From the NCBI GenBank assembly GCA_009746045.1, contig RPFO01000595.1, forward strand, positions 629,010 through 693,009: a stretch of 64,000 nucleotides of DNA, read 5' to 3'. Positions 1 through 41,662 of this stretch are shown here, in pieces. The notes beneath the pieces were generated by a model. It saw only the letters and a program-made list of their open reading frames with translations. It was not told the DNA's origin and made no database searches. The position numbers and the translations under genes are program-made. The stretch's first letter is position 1; the number at the start of each line of letters is the position of its first letter. The stretch is from Mesostigma viride (lineage: Eukaryota > Streptophyta > Mesostigmatophyceae > Mesostigmatales > Mesostigmataceae).

Positions 1-330
1 GGGGGTAGGGGGGTAAGGGGGGTAAAGGGGGGAAGGGGGTAAAGGGGGGAAAGGGGGGGGAAGGGGGGAGGGGGGGAAGGGGGGGAAAGGGGGGAAGGGG
101 GGGAAGGGGGGGAAAGGGGGAAGGGGGGAAGGGGGGGAAAGGGGGGAAGGGGGGGAAGGGGGGGGGGGGAGGGAAGGGGGGGAAGGGGGGAAGGGGGGAA
201 GGGGGGAGGGGGGGAAGGGGGGAAGGGGGGAAGGGGGGGAAGGGGGGGGGAAGGGGGGGAAGGGGAAGGGGGGGAAGGGGGGAAGGGGGGGAAGGGGGGG
301 AAAGGGGGAAGGGACAGGGGGGAGGGGGGA
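1..330. repeat. G-rich low-complexity tract, (G5-9 A2-3)n
   Basis: Runs of five to nine or more G separated by AA, AAA or TAA for 330 bases, with no coding content. The top strand has strong G-quadruplex potential. The purine bias switches strand abruptly at 330/331, where C-rich DNA begins. There is no TTTAGGG or TTAGGG unit, so nothing supports a telomere. Confidence 0.9.
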
Positions 331-2547
331 CCCCCTCCTCCCCCTCCACCGCCCCCTCCTCCGCCCCCCTCCTCACCCCCAACTCCACCACCACCACACC
401 TCCCCCTCCTCCGCCCCCCCTCCCCCCCCCCGCCCCCCCCACCATCCGCCCACCGCCCCCCCGCACCGCCGCCGCCCCATCCCCCCCCTCCTCCCGCCCC
501 CGCCGCCGCCGCCTCCCCCTCCCTCCTCCCCCGCCGCCGCCCTCCCCCTCCCCCCTCGCCCCCCGCCCCCCGCCCCCGCCCCTCCCCCGCCCCCCCCTCC
601 CCTCTCCTCCCCCTCCACCACCCCCTCCCCACCACCGCCCCCTCCACCTCCACCACCCCCTCCCCCCGCCGCCACCACCCCCGCCCCGCCCCCTCCCCCC
701 CTCCACCCCCCTCCTCCCCCTCCTCCCCCCCTCCACCACCACCCCTCCTCCCCTCCCCCCCTCCCCCCGCCTCCACCACCACCGACACCTCGCGCCGCCG
801 CCGCCCCCGCGCCCCGCTGCCACCCGCCCCCGCCCCGCCCCCGCCGCCCCGCCCCCGCCCCGCCCCGCCCCCCGCCCCGCCCGCCCGCCCCGCCCCCGCC
901 CCCCGCCCCCGCCCCCGCCCCCGCCCGCCCCCGCCTCCACCACCACCGCCACCACGCCGCCGCCGCCACCACCTCCCCCTCCTCCGCCCCCCCTCCCCCC
1001 CCCCCGCCCCGCCACCACCGCCGCCACCGCCCCACCCCCCGCCCCGCCGCCGCCCCTCCCCTCCCCCTCCCCCCGCCCCGCGCCGCCCCCTCCCCTCCCC
1101 TCCTCCCCCGCCCCCGCCCCGCCCCTCCCCCGCCCCAACCCCCACCCCCCTCTCCTCCCCTCCACCACCCCTCCACCACCACCGCCCCTCCACCTCCACC
1201 ACCCCCTCCACCCCGCCGCCACCACCCCGCCCCGCCCCTCCACCCCCCCTCCACCCCCCCCTCCTCCCCCTCCTCCCCCCCCTCCACCACCACCCCTCCT
1301 CCCCCTCCCCCCCCTCCCCCCCGCCTCCACCACCACCGCCACCACCGCCGCCGCCGCCCCCCCGCGCCCCCCCGCCACCCCCGCCCCCGCCCCGCCCCCC
1401 GCGCCCCGCCCGCCCGCCCCCGCCCCGCCCCGCCCCGCCCCGCCCGCCGCCCCGCCCCCGCCCGCCCCGCCGCCCCCGCCCCCGCCGCCCCGCCCCGCCC
1501 CCGCCCCCGCCCCGCCCCGCCCCGCCCCGCCCCCACCCCCCCCGCCCCACCCCCGCCCCTCCACCGCCCCCCCTCCTCCTCCTCCACCACCCTCCACCCC
1601 CCCCCCTCCTCCTCCTCCACCACCCCTCTCCACCGCCCCCGCCCCCCCTCCTCCATCACCCCTCCACCCACCACCATCGCCCCCGCCACCACCACCTCCC
1701 CCTCCCCTCCCCCCCCTCCCCCTCCCCCCCGCCTCCACCACCACCGCCGCCTGCCACCACCGCCGCCACCACCACCGCCGCCCCCGCCCCCGCCCGCCCC
1801 CGCCCCGCCCCCGCCCCGCCCCGCCCCCGCCCGCCCCGCCCCGCCCCCGCCCCCGCCCCGCCCCGCCCCCGCCCGCCCCGCCCCGCCCCCGCCCCGCCCC
1901 CGCCCCCTCCACCCCTCCCCCCTCCACCCCCTCCACCCCTCTCCTCCCCTCCATCACCCCCTCCACCACCGCCCCTCCGCCCCCGCCTCCACCACCACCG
2001 CCACCACCGCCGCCGCCGCCCCACCCCGCCCCGCCCCTCCACCACCACCTCCACCCCCCCCCTCCTCCTCCACCACCCCTCCACCGCCCCCTCCTCCCCC
2101 CCTCCTCCATCACCTCCACCACCACCACCATCGCCCCCGCCACCACCACCTCCCCCCTCCTCCCCCCCCCCTCTCCTCCCCCCCCGCCTCCACCGTTACC
2201 GCCGCCTCCGCCACCACCGCCGCCACCACCACCGCCCCCCGCCCCGCCCCGCCCCTCCTCCACCACCCCCTCCACCGCCCCCCCCCCCCCCCCCTCCACC
2301 CCTCCACCACCCCTCCACCCCCACCCCCACCCCCCTCCTCCCCCTCCACCACCCCTCCACCACCACCGCCCCTCCCCTTCCCCCCGCCTCCACCTCCACC
2401 GCCACCACCACCACCCCCCACCCCCTCCCCCCCACCGCCCCTCCACCACCGCCTCCGCCACCACCACCCCCTCCCCCACCCCCCCCCACCCCACCCCCTC
2501 CGCAACCACCCCCGTCCCCACCACCGCCGCCTTCGCCACCACCGCCG
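331..2547. repeat. C-rich low-complexity block (CCACC/CCGCC/CCCCGCC/CTCC mixtures)
   Basis: About 2.2 kb of almost only C with interspersed A, G and T. On the bottom strand it is G-rich and reads as long Gly/Arg/Trp/Val-rich open frames, which are composition artefacts. Blocks of the type GCCTCCACCACCACCGCC recur near 771, 931, 1324, 1733, 1987 and 2188. These show an imperfect higher-order repeat rather than random C-rich DNA. Confidence 0.9.
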
Positions 2548-3402
2548 AAAAGTGAGTTGGCTTTCTTTCCATTGCATTAACGGTCTGGATACCCTTCGGG
2601 GAGATGAAGAGCTTTGGCAGTAAAGCAGGCAGAGCTGTTCTCTTTGTCAGTGTCAGGTGTTGATTCGGCAGCCTGCGAGTCTGCGTTGGTTGGATAACTC
2701 TTTTCTGTCGGTTTCACCCTTTTTTGTCGGCAAAGCGGCCTGCATGCCAGCTCAGCTAAGTGTTGCACATCGAGTTTATTATATCTGGTCACAAGTTTTT
2801 TTTAACAAATCGTTGTGGTCTGGCAGGCTGCCTGCATGAAAGACAAATCCTGCTTTGCCATCCCTTGAGTCCTCTTTGCTGGCAGGCTTGAGTTGAATGC
2901 TATGCCGGTGTGTGGCCATGGCGAGAATGTCACTGGGGAACCGACGAGGGAGGCTGAGCCCGCAAGCCGCCACTGCTTATCAGTGCGCTCCCGGCGGCGG
3001 GCCAGGCCAGCCAGGAGCTCCGCGGCGCGGCACTAACCGGTGGTGTGCCCTCGAGCCGCTGACCCGAGACTACAGGTCCTCAGCTGAAGTCTTGGGCTAC
3101 AGAGGGCGACGATCCGCTGACCGTCACGGCGCACGCTGGCGGCCGTACCTAACTGAGGTGCCAATTGGCAACTAGGCACCAACACTGAATGCCCGCCTAA
3201 CTAGGCGTCCGTGCTGGTACTACTGGCCACCGGATAGATGCCACCTCGGGAGCCCAAATGCTTGATGCAGTCGCTCTGTGGTGAAACAAACGGTAAACAC
3301 TTAACGGTAATGTTGCTGGTGGAATCACTGTTGTTTAAAAACAAAATTTAAATTTAAATGATCCGACCTCAACAATGGATCCATTCTCTTTGACTTGTGC
3401 AG
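2548..3402. other. No recognisable gene; intron or upstream DNA of the first gene
   Basis: The composition becomes normal here. Short open frames of up to about 92 codons on both strands resemble no family. The stretch ends at the TTGACTTGTGCAG acceptor (AG at 3401-3402) of the first recognised exon. The exon enters in phase 1, so earlier coding exons must exist. They lie before the window, in the low-complexity block, or unrecognised here. Confidence 0.5.
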
Positions 3403-19319
<15,917 letters not shown>

Positions 19320-21713
19320 TCTCCATGCCTAGCCAGAGATGCTAATGATGTCTAGCTAGATCCTGGTCATGCCAGAGAGAGAGAGAGAGTTATCAGCCTG
19401 GCAGCATGCAGGGTGGCGGAAGTTAATTTTCTTCTGCATGGCCAGGCCGGCTTCGCGACGGCGAGCGTACGTGGTGATGGATGACTGTTGCATGGGCAGC
19501 CCTGATGGTCGCCGGGAGCCTGTTCGACTGAAAGTCTGCCCATAATTAGAGATAATCTTAAGGTTGAATGGCCTGTCACAGGCTGCGTTTATTTGGGGGA
19601 GGGGACGTCGTGTGGGATTGACTCACCCTTGAATGATCAACCGTCGCAGTCCACAGGTTTGCAGTCTGCACGTGGACAGAGGTGCATCAGATGTGCATCG
19701 TGGACAGAGGCACCGCGGGATGGGCCCCATTGATTGGCGTGGATCGTCCGGTCCCATGCAAGAGCGATGAGCATTGCCTAACTGTTCATCGGCAGCTAGG
19801 CTAAACTATGTGCGGGCAGGCTGGGCACTATACAACAACAATGGTGTTTTGCCAAGTCGCTGTGCTTTCAAGACTGGGCAGCGAGCGTCCTGCGACTTAA
19901 ATTCAGAGATTGAGAGGGATCGGCGTGTTTGCAATCCTCTGACAAGCAAGCCAAGGACACGTCTTGGGATCAACAGCACATGTAGCATGGGCTGCACTTT
20001 ATCGTTGCGGCCTCCCGGACACCAGTCTCCCGGCGACCAGCCTCCATGCAGCTACGTACTCCCGGCGCGTGGAGCCAGCCACGACATACGCCTGCCGCCA
20101 GCTGTGCCTTGCCAGTTGTACTGTGCACGTCGGTTGGCTGGTCTCCCATACTTGCACGATGGTTGTGTCATGCTGCACAATGTGGGTGGGAGCACTGATC
20201 CTGGGCAGCGGGGTGGCGAGAGAGATGCAGGCTGAATGTGTGGCACACGGGGCCGTGCTACGTTACATGGAAATATCCTTGCATTGGCCACGTACATTTC
20301 CTCTAGGTTAACCCCACTCATAGGGGTCAGCTTCCTACCTATCACGCAGCACGTGTCTCTGCATGGGCTTGAATGAAGGGTTTCACCAGCGCACTGGCAG
20401 CATGGATACTGTATGGCTGGGTCCGAGTAAAAAATTTATACTTTCGCCATGCAGCTGGGGGCGTTGGGGGCGTTGGGAAGGGAGGGGGTTGGATTGGGGA
20501 CAATCTTGGTGGCGCCACCAAGATATTGGCGCCAAGGCCTACTGCCTTCTTCGACAGCCAGCACTGCAGCATTGAAGCAACCGTCGGACCGCTGCCCAGC
20601 CAGCTTGTGCGGATGCAAGTATACCACCTGCATGTGGTGTGTTACCGAGGCATCGAGGTCTTTTGAAAATAATTGTAGCATACTTGCCGCTCAGCATCGA
20701 GGCACCTGATATCACCCTGTCGGTGATCACCCTGCAAGGTGTTCAACACATGACGGCAATAAGCAGGCTGCATGCACCAAAGCGCACATGATTGCTGCAG
20801 TCTGTGCATGCGCAGCTTGATCTGACGTGACTGGGTCCATGGTGCCTGACATGCCCATGTCATCACATTCTGGGAGTGCCTGCGCACGGTTGAAGGATCG
20901 ATGCACGGCCCCCGTTTTTGTTAGCAAATAGGTAATTAGCATCTCATGCACACACACAGCATGCATGATTTGAAAAATTCTTTTCTGGCGGCACCATGTG
21001 CATCCAGACGTCCCTTTTTTTGGCCTGGCAAAGTGCCTAGATTTAGTGCTAACATATTCTTGCATTCTATAGCCAGTAGCACGGCGGCCTCGCATATGGC
21101 GAGAAGCTGCGGACTGCTGCGGGCCGCTTTGCATGTTTGTTTGATTTTTGTCATCCTGTACTGGGTGACTGCCTCACTGAGCCACTCAAATGAGACACCG
21201 GGCCAACGTACTCAGTCTGTGCCCGGCCTGGCTAGCACGCACGTGTCTCTTGTTGAGGCAGCACTCCTGCTAGGGTCGATGACTTTTTTCTTGTACTTTG
21301 GTGTCCTAAGTACTGTAGCACAGGGCTGGTGCATGGAAATCACTCTGGGAATAATAGCCTGTATGTTCTGTTCTGCAAAGGAAGCTCATGTGGACATGCT
21401 ACATGCATGCCATCGCCAATGTTGAGATAGCATAGACCCACTGGTACTCTGCAGACCTTTGTAGTTATATCACCATAACACAAGGTGAATATATTTTTTT
21501 TTTAATTTGCAGCTGATTATTCATGACTTTTTTGTTTATACGTGAGCATCCACTGTAACGCTAGCATGCATAAACTTGCTTGACCTGGCTCAGTACCATA
21601 TCATATGGATTGTGACCAGTTCCGTCAGATAATATGCATGCCGGCCGGTGTGGGCGGGCCCGGGGAATGAGAAGTTATAAACCTGATACCAGTGATAATT
21701 TTTTGTGCATTGG
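19320..21713. other. Intergenic DNA without a recognised gene
   Basis: Open frames of up to about 159 codons exist on both strands, but none resembles a known family and none chains into consistent exons. Short G-rich repeats (GGGGCGTTG) occur near 20460. The candidate membrane ORF at 21,096 is listed separately. Confidence 0.4.
21096..21425 (+). CDS. Doubtful small membrane protein ORF (109 aa)
   Basis: Starts MARSCGLLRAALHVCLIFVI and has two hydrophobic stretches, about residues 8-28 and 52-75 (LVEAALLLGSMTFFLYFGVL). The frame extends 50 codons upstream to 20,946. I do not recognise it. Membrane-like composition can occur by chance in T-rich DNA, so this may not be a gene. Confidence 0.18.
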   Translation: MARSCGLLRAALHVCLIFVILYWVTASLSHSNETPGQRTQSVPGLASTHVSLVEAALLLGSMTFFLYFGVLSTVAQGWCMEITLGIIACMFCSAKEAHVDMLHACHRQC

Positions 21714-23080
<1,367 letters not shown>

Positions 23081-23666
23081 TGATTATGATAAACTTTATG
23101 GTTGATCAAGGGTCACAGATTTGAGAAAGGCCATCCCTTCACAAGTCATTATTCCAGATGGCCACTTAATTCACATGCCTATGTTTGGTACAGGATGGTA
23201 CAGATGGATTCATAAAATGTACAATGTTCCAAAATGATATTTACAAACTCCTATCCTACCGGAGGAGCAGGGGAGGATACCCTTGGCACAGCTGATGGCA
23301 ACTCTCCAAATCACTTAACTTTCCCTTAAGAAAGAAAGGCCATAATGTATCGTGGAGGTTCCAACTGGTAAGCGGCACATTCACCATGCGGTAATCATGG
23401 CATCCTCTTAGGAACCCACGCCCTAGAAACAGCGATCTCAGCACTGATTCCTGAGAGGAAGTTTTTGCGCTGACGTATCACTTGATGACCCACCCTGGAG
23501 AGTTCCAGGCACAGCTCCCTCCACGGTTTAAAAGTGGCACACGTGAGAGGCACATGTAGAAAACATCCATGCGTTGGAAATAGCCAATCACAAGCCCCGG
23601 CGTCTCGGGGAATCCCGCACCGGGGGTAGCTACGCACAAGCCAACCTCAGCGGGCCTCGCAGCATC
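23081..23666. other. Downstream flank of PEX4, no other gene seen
   Basis: Ordinary-composition DNA with only short frames. On the minus strand, TTTGTAAATA near 23,238-23,247 contains TGTAA, the poly(A) signal common in chlorophyte algae. It could end the PEX4 transcript with a 3' UTR of about 420 bases. This is an inference from one short motif. Confidence 0.3.
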
Positions 23667-24122
23667 TCAATGCGCATGAAGCGCAGTGTACATGCGAGCG
23701 ACTGAATTGTAAGCGCGGTAATCTCCTGCCCGAATAAGGTTGCCACAATCGCAATTCAAAGGGCTGTCAGCCTCTGGGTGAGACAACAAAGCCAGCAGCG
23801 CGCGGCAGACCGACTGCAGCGTCCAAGCAGGGCTCCATTGGGTCTTTAGAATGTCTAGGCATATTTCCCCCGTCTTGAAGTGCACGTTTGGATGAAAAAT
23901 TTTTGTGTCGAACCGCGCCTGGGGAGGCACGAGGGGATACTGGTTTGGAACCGATATCGTGACTTTAAACTTTCCACCCTCGTACGGAGTCTGCTGCGGG
24001 CCCTTGATGATCGCTGTCCATTTATAGATGTCCGATTCGTCTGGAAACAAGCAGATGTCTGTTTCTCCTTTGTCCCGCTGGATATCCTTCAATTCCTTAA
24101 ACAGCCGCGTTCGGAGCGCCAT
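23667..24122 (-). CDS. PEX4: Peroxin-4, peroxisomal ubiquitin-conjugating enzyme E2
   Basis: Intronless 151-residue UBC-fold protein. PEX4 mono-ubiquitinates the cysteine of the import receptor PEX5 on the peroxisome surface so that the receptor can be extracted and recycled. In plants it is anchored by PEX22. Visible features are PYEGG (46-50), HPN (77-79) and the catalytic Cys88 in HFKTGEICLDILK. WSPAWTLQSVCRA (96-108), HPEADSPLNCD (115-125) and GD.R.YNS follow. The HFKTGEICLDIL, WSPAWTLQSVCRA and DSPLNCD blocks match plant PEX4/UBC21 rather than general UBC families. I chose the ATG at 24122-24120 (context GACCATGG); an upstream in-frame ATG at 24146 would add eight residues without family support. 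The length fits the family. It is divergent from the sialidase gene, about 1.5 kb apart. Confidence 0.9.
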   Translation of the reverse strand: MALRTRLFKELKDIQRDKGETDICLFPDESDIYKWTAIIKGPQQTPYEGGKFKVTISVPNQYPLVPPQARFDTKIFHPNVHFKTGEICLDILKTQWSPAWTLQSVCRALLALLSHPEADSPLNCDCGNLIRAGDYRAYNSVARMYTALHAH

Positions 24123-25669
24123 GGTCGACGTTACTGAAGTCCGCAAGCAAGTGGTACAAAATTTCTGGACTTGCTGTGTAATTGCAGCAACGTATTCTTA
24201 CAAAACTTCGTCGATAGCTAAAACTCCAGCAACGGAGGCAAGGCAGTTACAACGACAGCCATGCCGTCATGAGAGGAAGAATTTTATAACAACCAGGGCT
24301 GGCGCAAATATGCCGCTTTACGTGGCAAACTACAATATAGAATTGCAGCCATCGAACCTGCACTGCCGCAGCCATCTCACGGGAACTGGGAAGGTTCTTC
24401 GTCAAGGCTCTTCACAGTCAGATGCATCCACGCCATAAGTTCAGAAGCATGCCAAGGAGCCAACTTAAGGCGTGAACGGCACGACCACACTAGGTAATTG
24501 CCGCGAGGCGTATCTTATACTGTTGTGCGCGAGAGATTCCAAACAGTGAATGACATATGTACCGATTCCGGAGGGACACGTTGTCAAATGTCAGGTGCTG
24601 ACAGATTGATGGTTCCGGAGACGGTTCGGTCTACTGTATACAGTACACGGTTTAGGCCGGGTCCACACGGGCAAAACTCACAGGGAAAACTGGCCGGGGA
24701 AAACCTCTCGGCACGGGTCGGCGCGCGGTTACAGATAGTATCAGAGAGGCCAGGGGGCGAAGTGCCGGAAGTAACCGTCAAAACCTCTGTTTCCCGCCCG
24801 GGATTTTCGCATTCCTGCGGGAAAAATTTTTCCCGCAGGAACAGGAATGCGAAAATCCCGGGCGGGAACCAGACTGGACCGGTTACAGGAGGGTATCAGG
24901 TACTTGATTCTATTTGTAACCACCGTCGGCGCGGGACAGCCCGCGAAATTTTCCCAACCCGGCCAGTTTGCCCGTGAGTTTTGCCCGTGTGGACCCGGCC
25001 TTAGTCTGTTACAGTAGGACCCTTTGAGGCCCCACATCTCTTTCTAATCCTTTCTATTCTAATCCTTTCTGTTCTAATCAATTAATTTCTATTCTAATCA
25101 ATATATTCAGGATGTGCGATGCCTGACCTGTGGACCAAACTGATCAGGGATAACCTCGATTCCCGTCTCATAACGATAACCGTCGCTCGATTCCCGCCCT
25201 TTGCAGGCTTTCCGGGCGCCAGGATTTTTCTGTCCACGTCAGGGCGGGAACGGCCGTGCGGCGTGCATGGAGAATTGGAGATTGCGAACTATCGAGCCCG
25301 TTTTCTAGGGGCTGCCACGTGAGACCGGTGAACGAGGCCAGTCCAGGCAATAATATCATAAATGTAACCCCCAACTCCCAACCTACTCCCAACTCATGTT
25401 TCTGGTCCCGACCGTGAAACTAAAAACAGAACTGCAGCACAACAATATTTTCGGCCATAGTTCCTCGTGGCGCCCGACACCTTTCGAAAACAAGGCTGCG
25501 CACGCGGCCAGAAAGACCCGACGTGAGGTCGAAATGTTTTGTCTCGCTAATGAAATGCTGTCACGTAGGGACAGATGAAAAATTTTTTAGATGGTCTCCC
25601 AAGCCGTGCACTGGTGGTGGTGCTGCGAGGTGCCTAGTTAGGAGTGCAAGCGCCAAGGGATTATTGAAA
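24123..25669. other. Divergent intergenic region (PEX4 / sialidase)
   Basis: Presumably holds both promoters, though I see no clear TATA box. It contains the fold-back element at 24,633-25,019. Short TTTCTATTCTAATC repeats lie at about 25,038-25,105. CGATTCCCGCCC and its inverted partner GGGCGGGAACGG lie near 25,190-25,250. Confidence 0.5.
24633..25019. mobile_element. Fold-back MITE with long terminal inverted repeats
   Basis: GGCCGGGTCCACACGGGCAA (from 24,655) is matched by the inverted TTGCCCGTGTGGACCCGGCC (to about 25,002). The pairing continues imperfectly outward to CTACTGTA(T)ACAG and inward for about 170 bases per arm. At the centre is a near-perfect palindrome, CCCGCCCGGGATTTTCGCAT...ATGCGAAAATCCCGGGCGGG (about 24,796-24,865). 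There is no coding capacity and I could not fix the target duplication. Typical of a non-autonomous DNA element or fold-back MITE. Confidence 0.8.
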
Positions 25670-38650
<12,981 letters not shown>

Positions 38651-40109
38651 GGTTCAGGTCATCTTGTGAAAACAATTCTATTCTATATTCCATTCCTGGT
38701 ACTGAATGCTTATAATCACGTAGTTCGTTTCGAACCTTTTGAAGGCTTTTAGTTGAGAGTCCCCGCATGCGAGTTGAACTCTAGTACTTCCCAGGAAACT
38801 TTGCATCGCATGCACCTTTTTTTTGCCTGCCTCTGTGTGTGGGCTCAGGCAATTCGATTCTGGCAATCCCAGCCCCCATCAATAGTCAGGGCGCGGCCTG
38901 CCCACTTTGTATGTGCTCCACTCATTGTTCGAAAGTAGAGTCTGGTTACCCTGGAGTTCCACCGTGATCAGGTTGAATTCCCCCCAAGGTCGACCCCTCC
39001 ATTGACCCGAGGCTGATACCGTCACATCCATTGAATGGGTCATAGCAGTAAAAGGTTCCTGCCATGGCAACTGTACAGACTTCTTGGTGTTATCTATGGC
39101 CCTCGCAGGCTGCGTAGCCCAGCCGAGCATGCTGCTGCCATTTGTAATGAACTATGCTTTGCGAGGGTGACCTTCCGGGAGTTCCAAAAAAGTTGATTGA
39201 TGCAGTGATGCCGAGATATGGGAAAGTGCACAAGCAAAGGGGCATTGTGGTTAGACTGAGTCCTGTTGTTCATCCTAATGAATTGATGTGGGTATTTTGT
39301 CATCATTTGCACCATGCGCCTTCTTCTCTTATGGTTGGTCTTCCTCTGATCCTTGCCTGGATGTGTTTGGGACTTGTGTTTTTTCCAACTCTCGTCCCTG
39401 CAGGATGTGCCCCACGTGGGTGCCTTCTTCTCTGGAATACGTGTCGCATTGGTCGAGTTACCATGGGGGAAGAAGTAACTTGCGAAAATCAACTCATTTA
39501 CTTGTTATTGTTTTCCACTGAATATTTTTTTACTGAAAATGAGCAGTGAAAATGTGCAGTGGTGGAACCATTTTATCATTTGCGTTCTGGGAAGAAGCTT
39601 ATGGGCACTTCAAGATGCTTCCCTTGAAAATTTTGGGCTGTCTTGTTTTGAAGGTACAGTCTGGTCGTCATCGCTGTACATGCCAGACAAGGAGCCCCAG
39701 CCAGGCTGAGGAATGAGAAAACATGTGCAGGGGGATCGCGATAAGGCGCTACACATCACCATGTACCATGCTGCGTGGATATGTGTGCACTTACCTGCCG
39801 TGTATTATCATCCGGGCGCCACATTGGTGCCACAAAACATGTAACATAGTGATGCATGCATCAGCCATCAACTAACAAATCTAAAGTAATAAACAGCAGC
39901 GCAGAGTATTTTTGTCTGTGTCGACCACAATCATAACGATTCCGAATTGGACACGCAATCTTGTGGCTATAGCATGGACTGTCCATCGTTAGGGCATAGT
40001 ACGATCCAGGATCAGCGTGGTCGGCCATCATGCCAATCATGCAGTACATCCACCCTAGTGCATGGTGGCGACGACGCCATGATTGTAGTTTGCATGACTA
40101 TGAACCACT
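38651..40109. other. Region downstream of the sialidase gene, no firm gene
   Basis: Mostly unassigned. A possible minus-strand terminal exon lies at 38,879-39,110: acceptor TACGCAG, then ARAIDNTKKSVQLPWQEPFT through GRPRPDY and TGA. Next to it, another minus frame at about 39,110-39,270 reads SINFFGTPGRSPSQSIVHYK. The two are in different frames and I could not join them by splice sites. No family recognised. Confidence 0.3.
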
Positions 40110-40490
40110 ACTAGAAATCAGCCCACCAAAACGGAGGCCCTGGCTCTCGGCATGGCCGGGCCCCTGCCCACACTCCGCCTCTTAGACGACACCGAGGTCA
40201 ACTACCCTACTTCAGGCCGCTTCAAGCTGCTCGGCAGTTGGCTTCTCGACTGCGAGGACGACCTGACGACTCGGATCGGCATGGCGTGGGCGCAACTCCA
40301 TGACCACTGCCGCTGGTGGAGCAACCCGGCCTTACCCCGGTCAAGCGTGACGTACCTCTTCAAGGTCATCATTCTGACGATCCTGACCTAGGGCGCCGAG
40401 ACCTGGACACTGACGCAGGAGCTGGAGCAACGACTCGACGGCCACGTCACCAAGATGCTGCGCGAGGCCCTTAACATCCCCTTTGGGGAC
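40110..40490 (+). pseudogene. APE-LINE reverse-transcriptase fragment
   Basis: PTLRLLDDTEVNYPTSGRFK, LLGSWL, GMAWAQLHDHCRWWSNPALP and EQRLDGHVTKMLREALNIPF match the C-terminal RT region of the copy at 53,025-53,398. There is an in-frame TAG at 40,389-40,391 where the other copy has Tyr, and a small change near 40,340. The homology stops at CCCCTTTGG (40,490), where a different reading frame begins without a stop. Confidence 0.85.
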
Positions 40491-41519
40491 TTCGCCTCGC
40501 TTTACGACCTGTGCCTCCATCTCCACGACATCAATCGCCTCATCCACCCGGACGGCAAATCTTGGTATAACACCGACACTCTGCTCGGGTGCGCCCGCCC
40601 CCAACTCCAGCATACCATTCTCAACTCCCTTCTCCTGCGCTCTGACGGCGAGATCTGGGCTCCATCCATTTCCGCCCCCACCCTCCGCTCCATCCTCACG
40701 GAAGCCTTCCAGCAGCACGTGACCCCCCTTGCTGCCGACGTAGCAGCAATCAGTGGCACGCTGACTGCTGAACTTCCTCACATTTTCACCGCCGCCGCCT
40801 CCACCTCCACTGCCATTTCCGCCTCCACTGCCGACATCAAAGCCCAGCTCCTCGACCTCGACCAACGCCTTCAAGCCAACGCCAACGCCCTTGAGAGCTT
40901 GCATGACACCGCCGGCCTCACCGCCCAGGCGGTGAAGGACATCGCCGCCCAGCCGGCGCCTGCTGGCCCGGCCGGCGATGCTCCCTCCACCTGGGCGGAC
41001 TTGCTTAAGCAGCACACCACCTCCACCACCTCCACCATCTCGGCACAACTCAAGCAACAAGCCCTCGACCTTCGCGAGGAAGCCGACATCGCCCGGCGCA
41101 GCCACAGCCACAATGTCATCGTCAAGCACTTCGACCAGCCGGCAGGTGAGACCTCCACGAGCCTTCTTGAGGCATTTAAGCGCGACATTTTTGCCCCCAT
41201 GCTACTCACTGGTGAGCTGGACATGTCGGCTGTCCGCCTCCCCCGCGCGCGGGGGAAGGCTGGCCCGGCACCCGTGCTCCTCACCTTTAAGTACATGGCG
41301 GACAAGCTGTCGTTCCTTAAATGCCGCAAGAAGTTCTCGGAGACTCGCTTCACGCTGGACGACGACTTGACCCTGGCCCAGCAACAGCGGCGACACGAGC
41401 TATGGCCGACCTACCTCCAGCTCCGGCAGAGCGCACGGGGGAAGCCGGTATACTGGAGGGGGGCGGTCATCCACGTTGACCACAAGCCCTGGCAGCCCCC
41501 TCCTGCCACCTCAGACTAG
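40491..41519 (+). CDS. LINE ORF1p-like protein fused to the RT fragment
   Basis: Continuous open frame ending TAG 41,517-41,519. An Ala/Thr/Leu coiled-coil-like segment (TAELPHIFTAAASTSTAISA through DLDQRLQANANALESLHDT) is followed by VKHFDQPAGETSTSLLEAFK, PVLLTFKYMADKLSFL, DDDLTLAQQQRRHELWPTYL and KPVYWRGAVIHVDHKPW. The order coiled coil, RRM-like, basic C-terminal domain resembles L1 ORF1p, an RNA-binding chaperone of the retrotransposition particle. The related ORF1 at 43.9-44.9 kb shares GETSTSL, TLDDDLTPAQQQ and KVYWRG. It is in frame with the upstream RT fragment through an apparent recombination joint at 40,490. It is directly abutted by the 3' end of the minus-strand LINE. Confidence 0.6.
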   Translation, partial: FASLYDLCLHLHDINRLIHPDGKSWYNTDTLLGCARPQLQHTILNSLLLRSDGEIWAPSISAPTLRSILTEAFQQHVTPLAADVAAISGTLTAELPHIFTAAASTSTAISASTADIKAQLLDLDQRLQANANALESLHDTAGLTAQAVKDIAAQPAPAGPAGDAPSTWADLLKQHTTSTTSTISAQLKQQALDLREEADIARRSHSHNVIVKHFDQPAGETSTSLLEAFKRDIFAPMLLTGELDMSAVRLPRARGKAGPAPVLLTFKYMADKLSFLKCRKKFSETRFTLDDDLTLAQQQRRHELWPTYLQLRQSARGKPVYWRGAVIHVDHKPWQPPPATSD

Positions 41520-41662
41520 GAATATATATTAAAAATATAATTACTTACAACAGAGTGAAATCACTCAAACCAAAGCAAACGCCCAGCTATAAACCTCTAT
41601 ACAGAGCCATGTCAAAGCTCTATACTACGATAAGACCAATGGAAACGCCTAACGGGAGGAAC

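Noticed and set aside
1..330. Telomere at the window start
   Set aside because: Repeats are GGGGGGAA-like and irregular; no TTTAGGG, TTAGGG or TTTTAGGG unit.
373..2577. Long Gly/Arg/Trp-rich minus-strand open frames
   Set aside because: Direct translation of C-rich low-complexity DNA; no start context, domain or non-repetitive residue pattern.
2897..3175. 92-codon plus-strand frame as the first exon of the gene
   Set aside because: No cysteine pattern, signal peptide or donor that would lead in phase to 3403.
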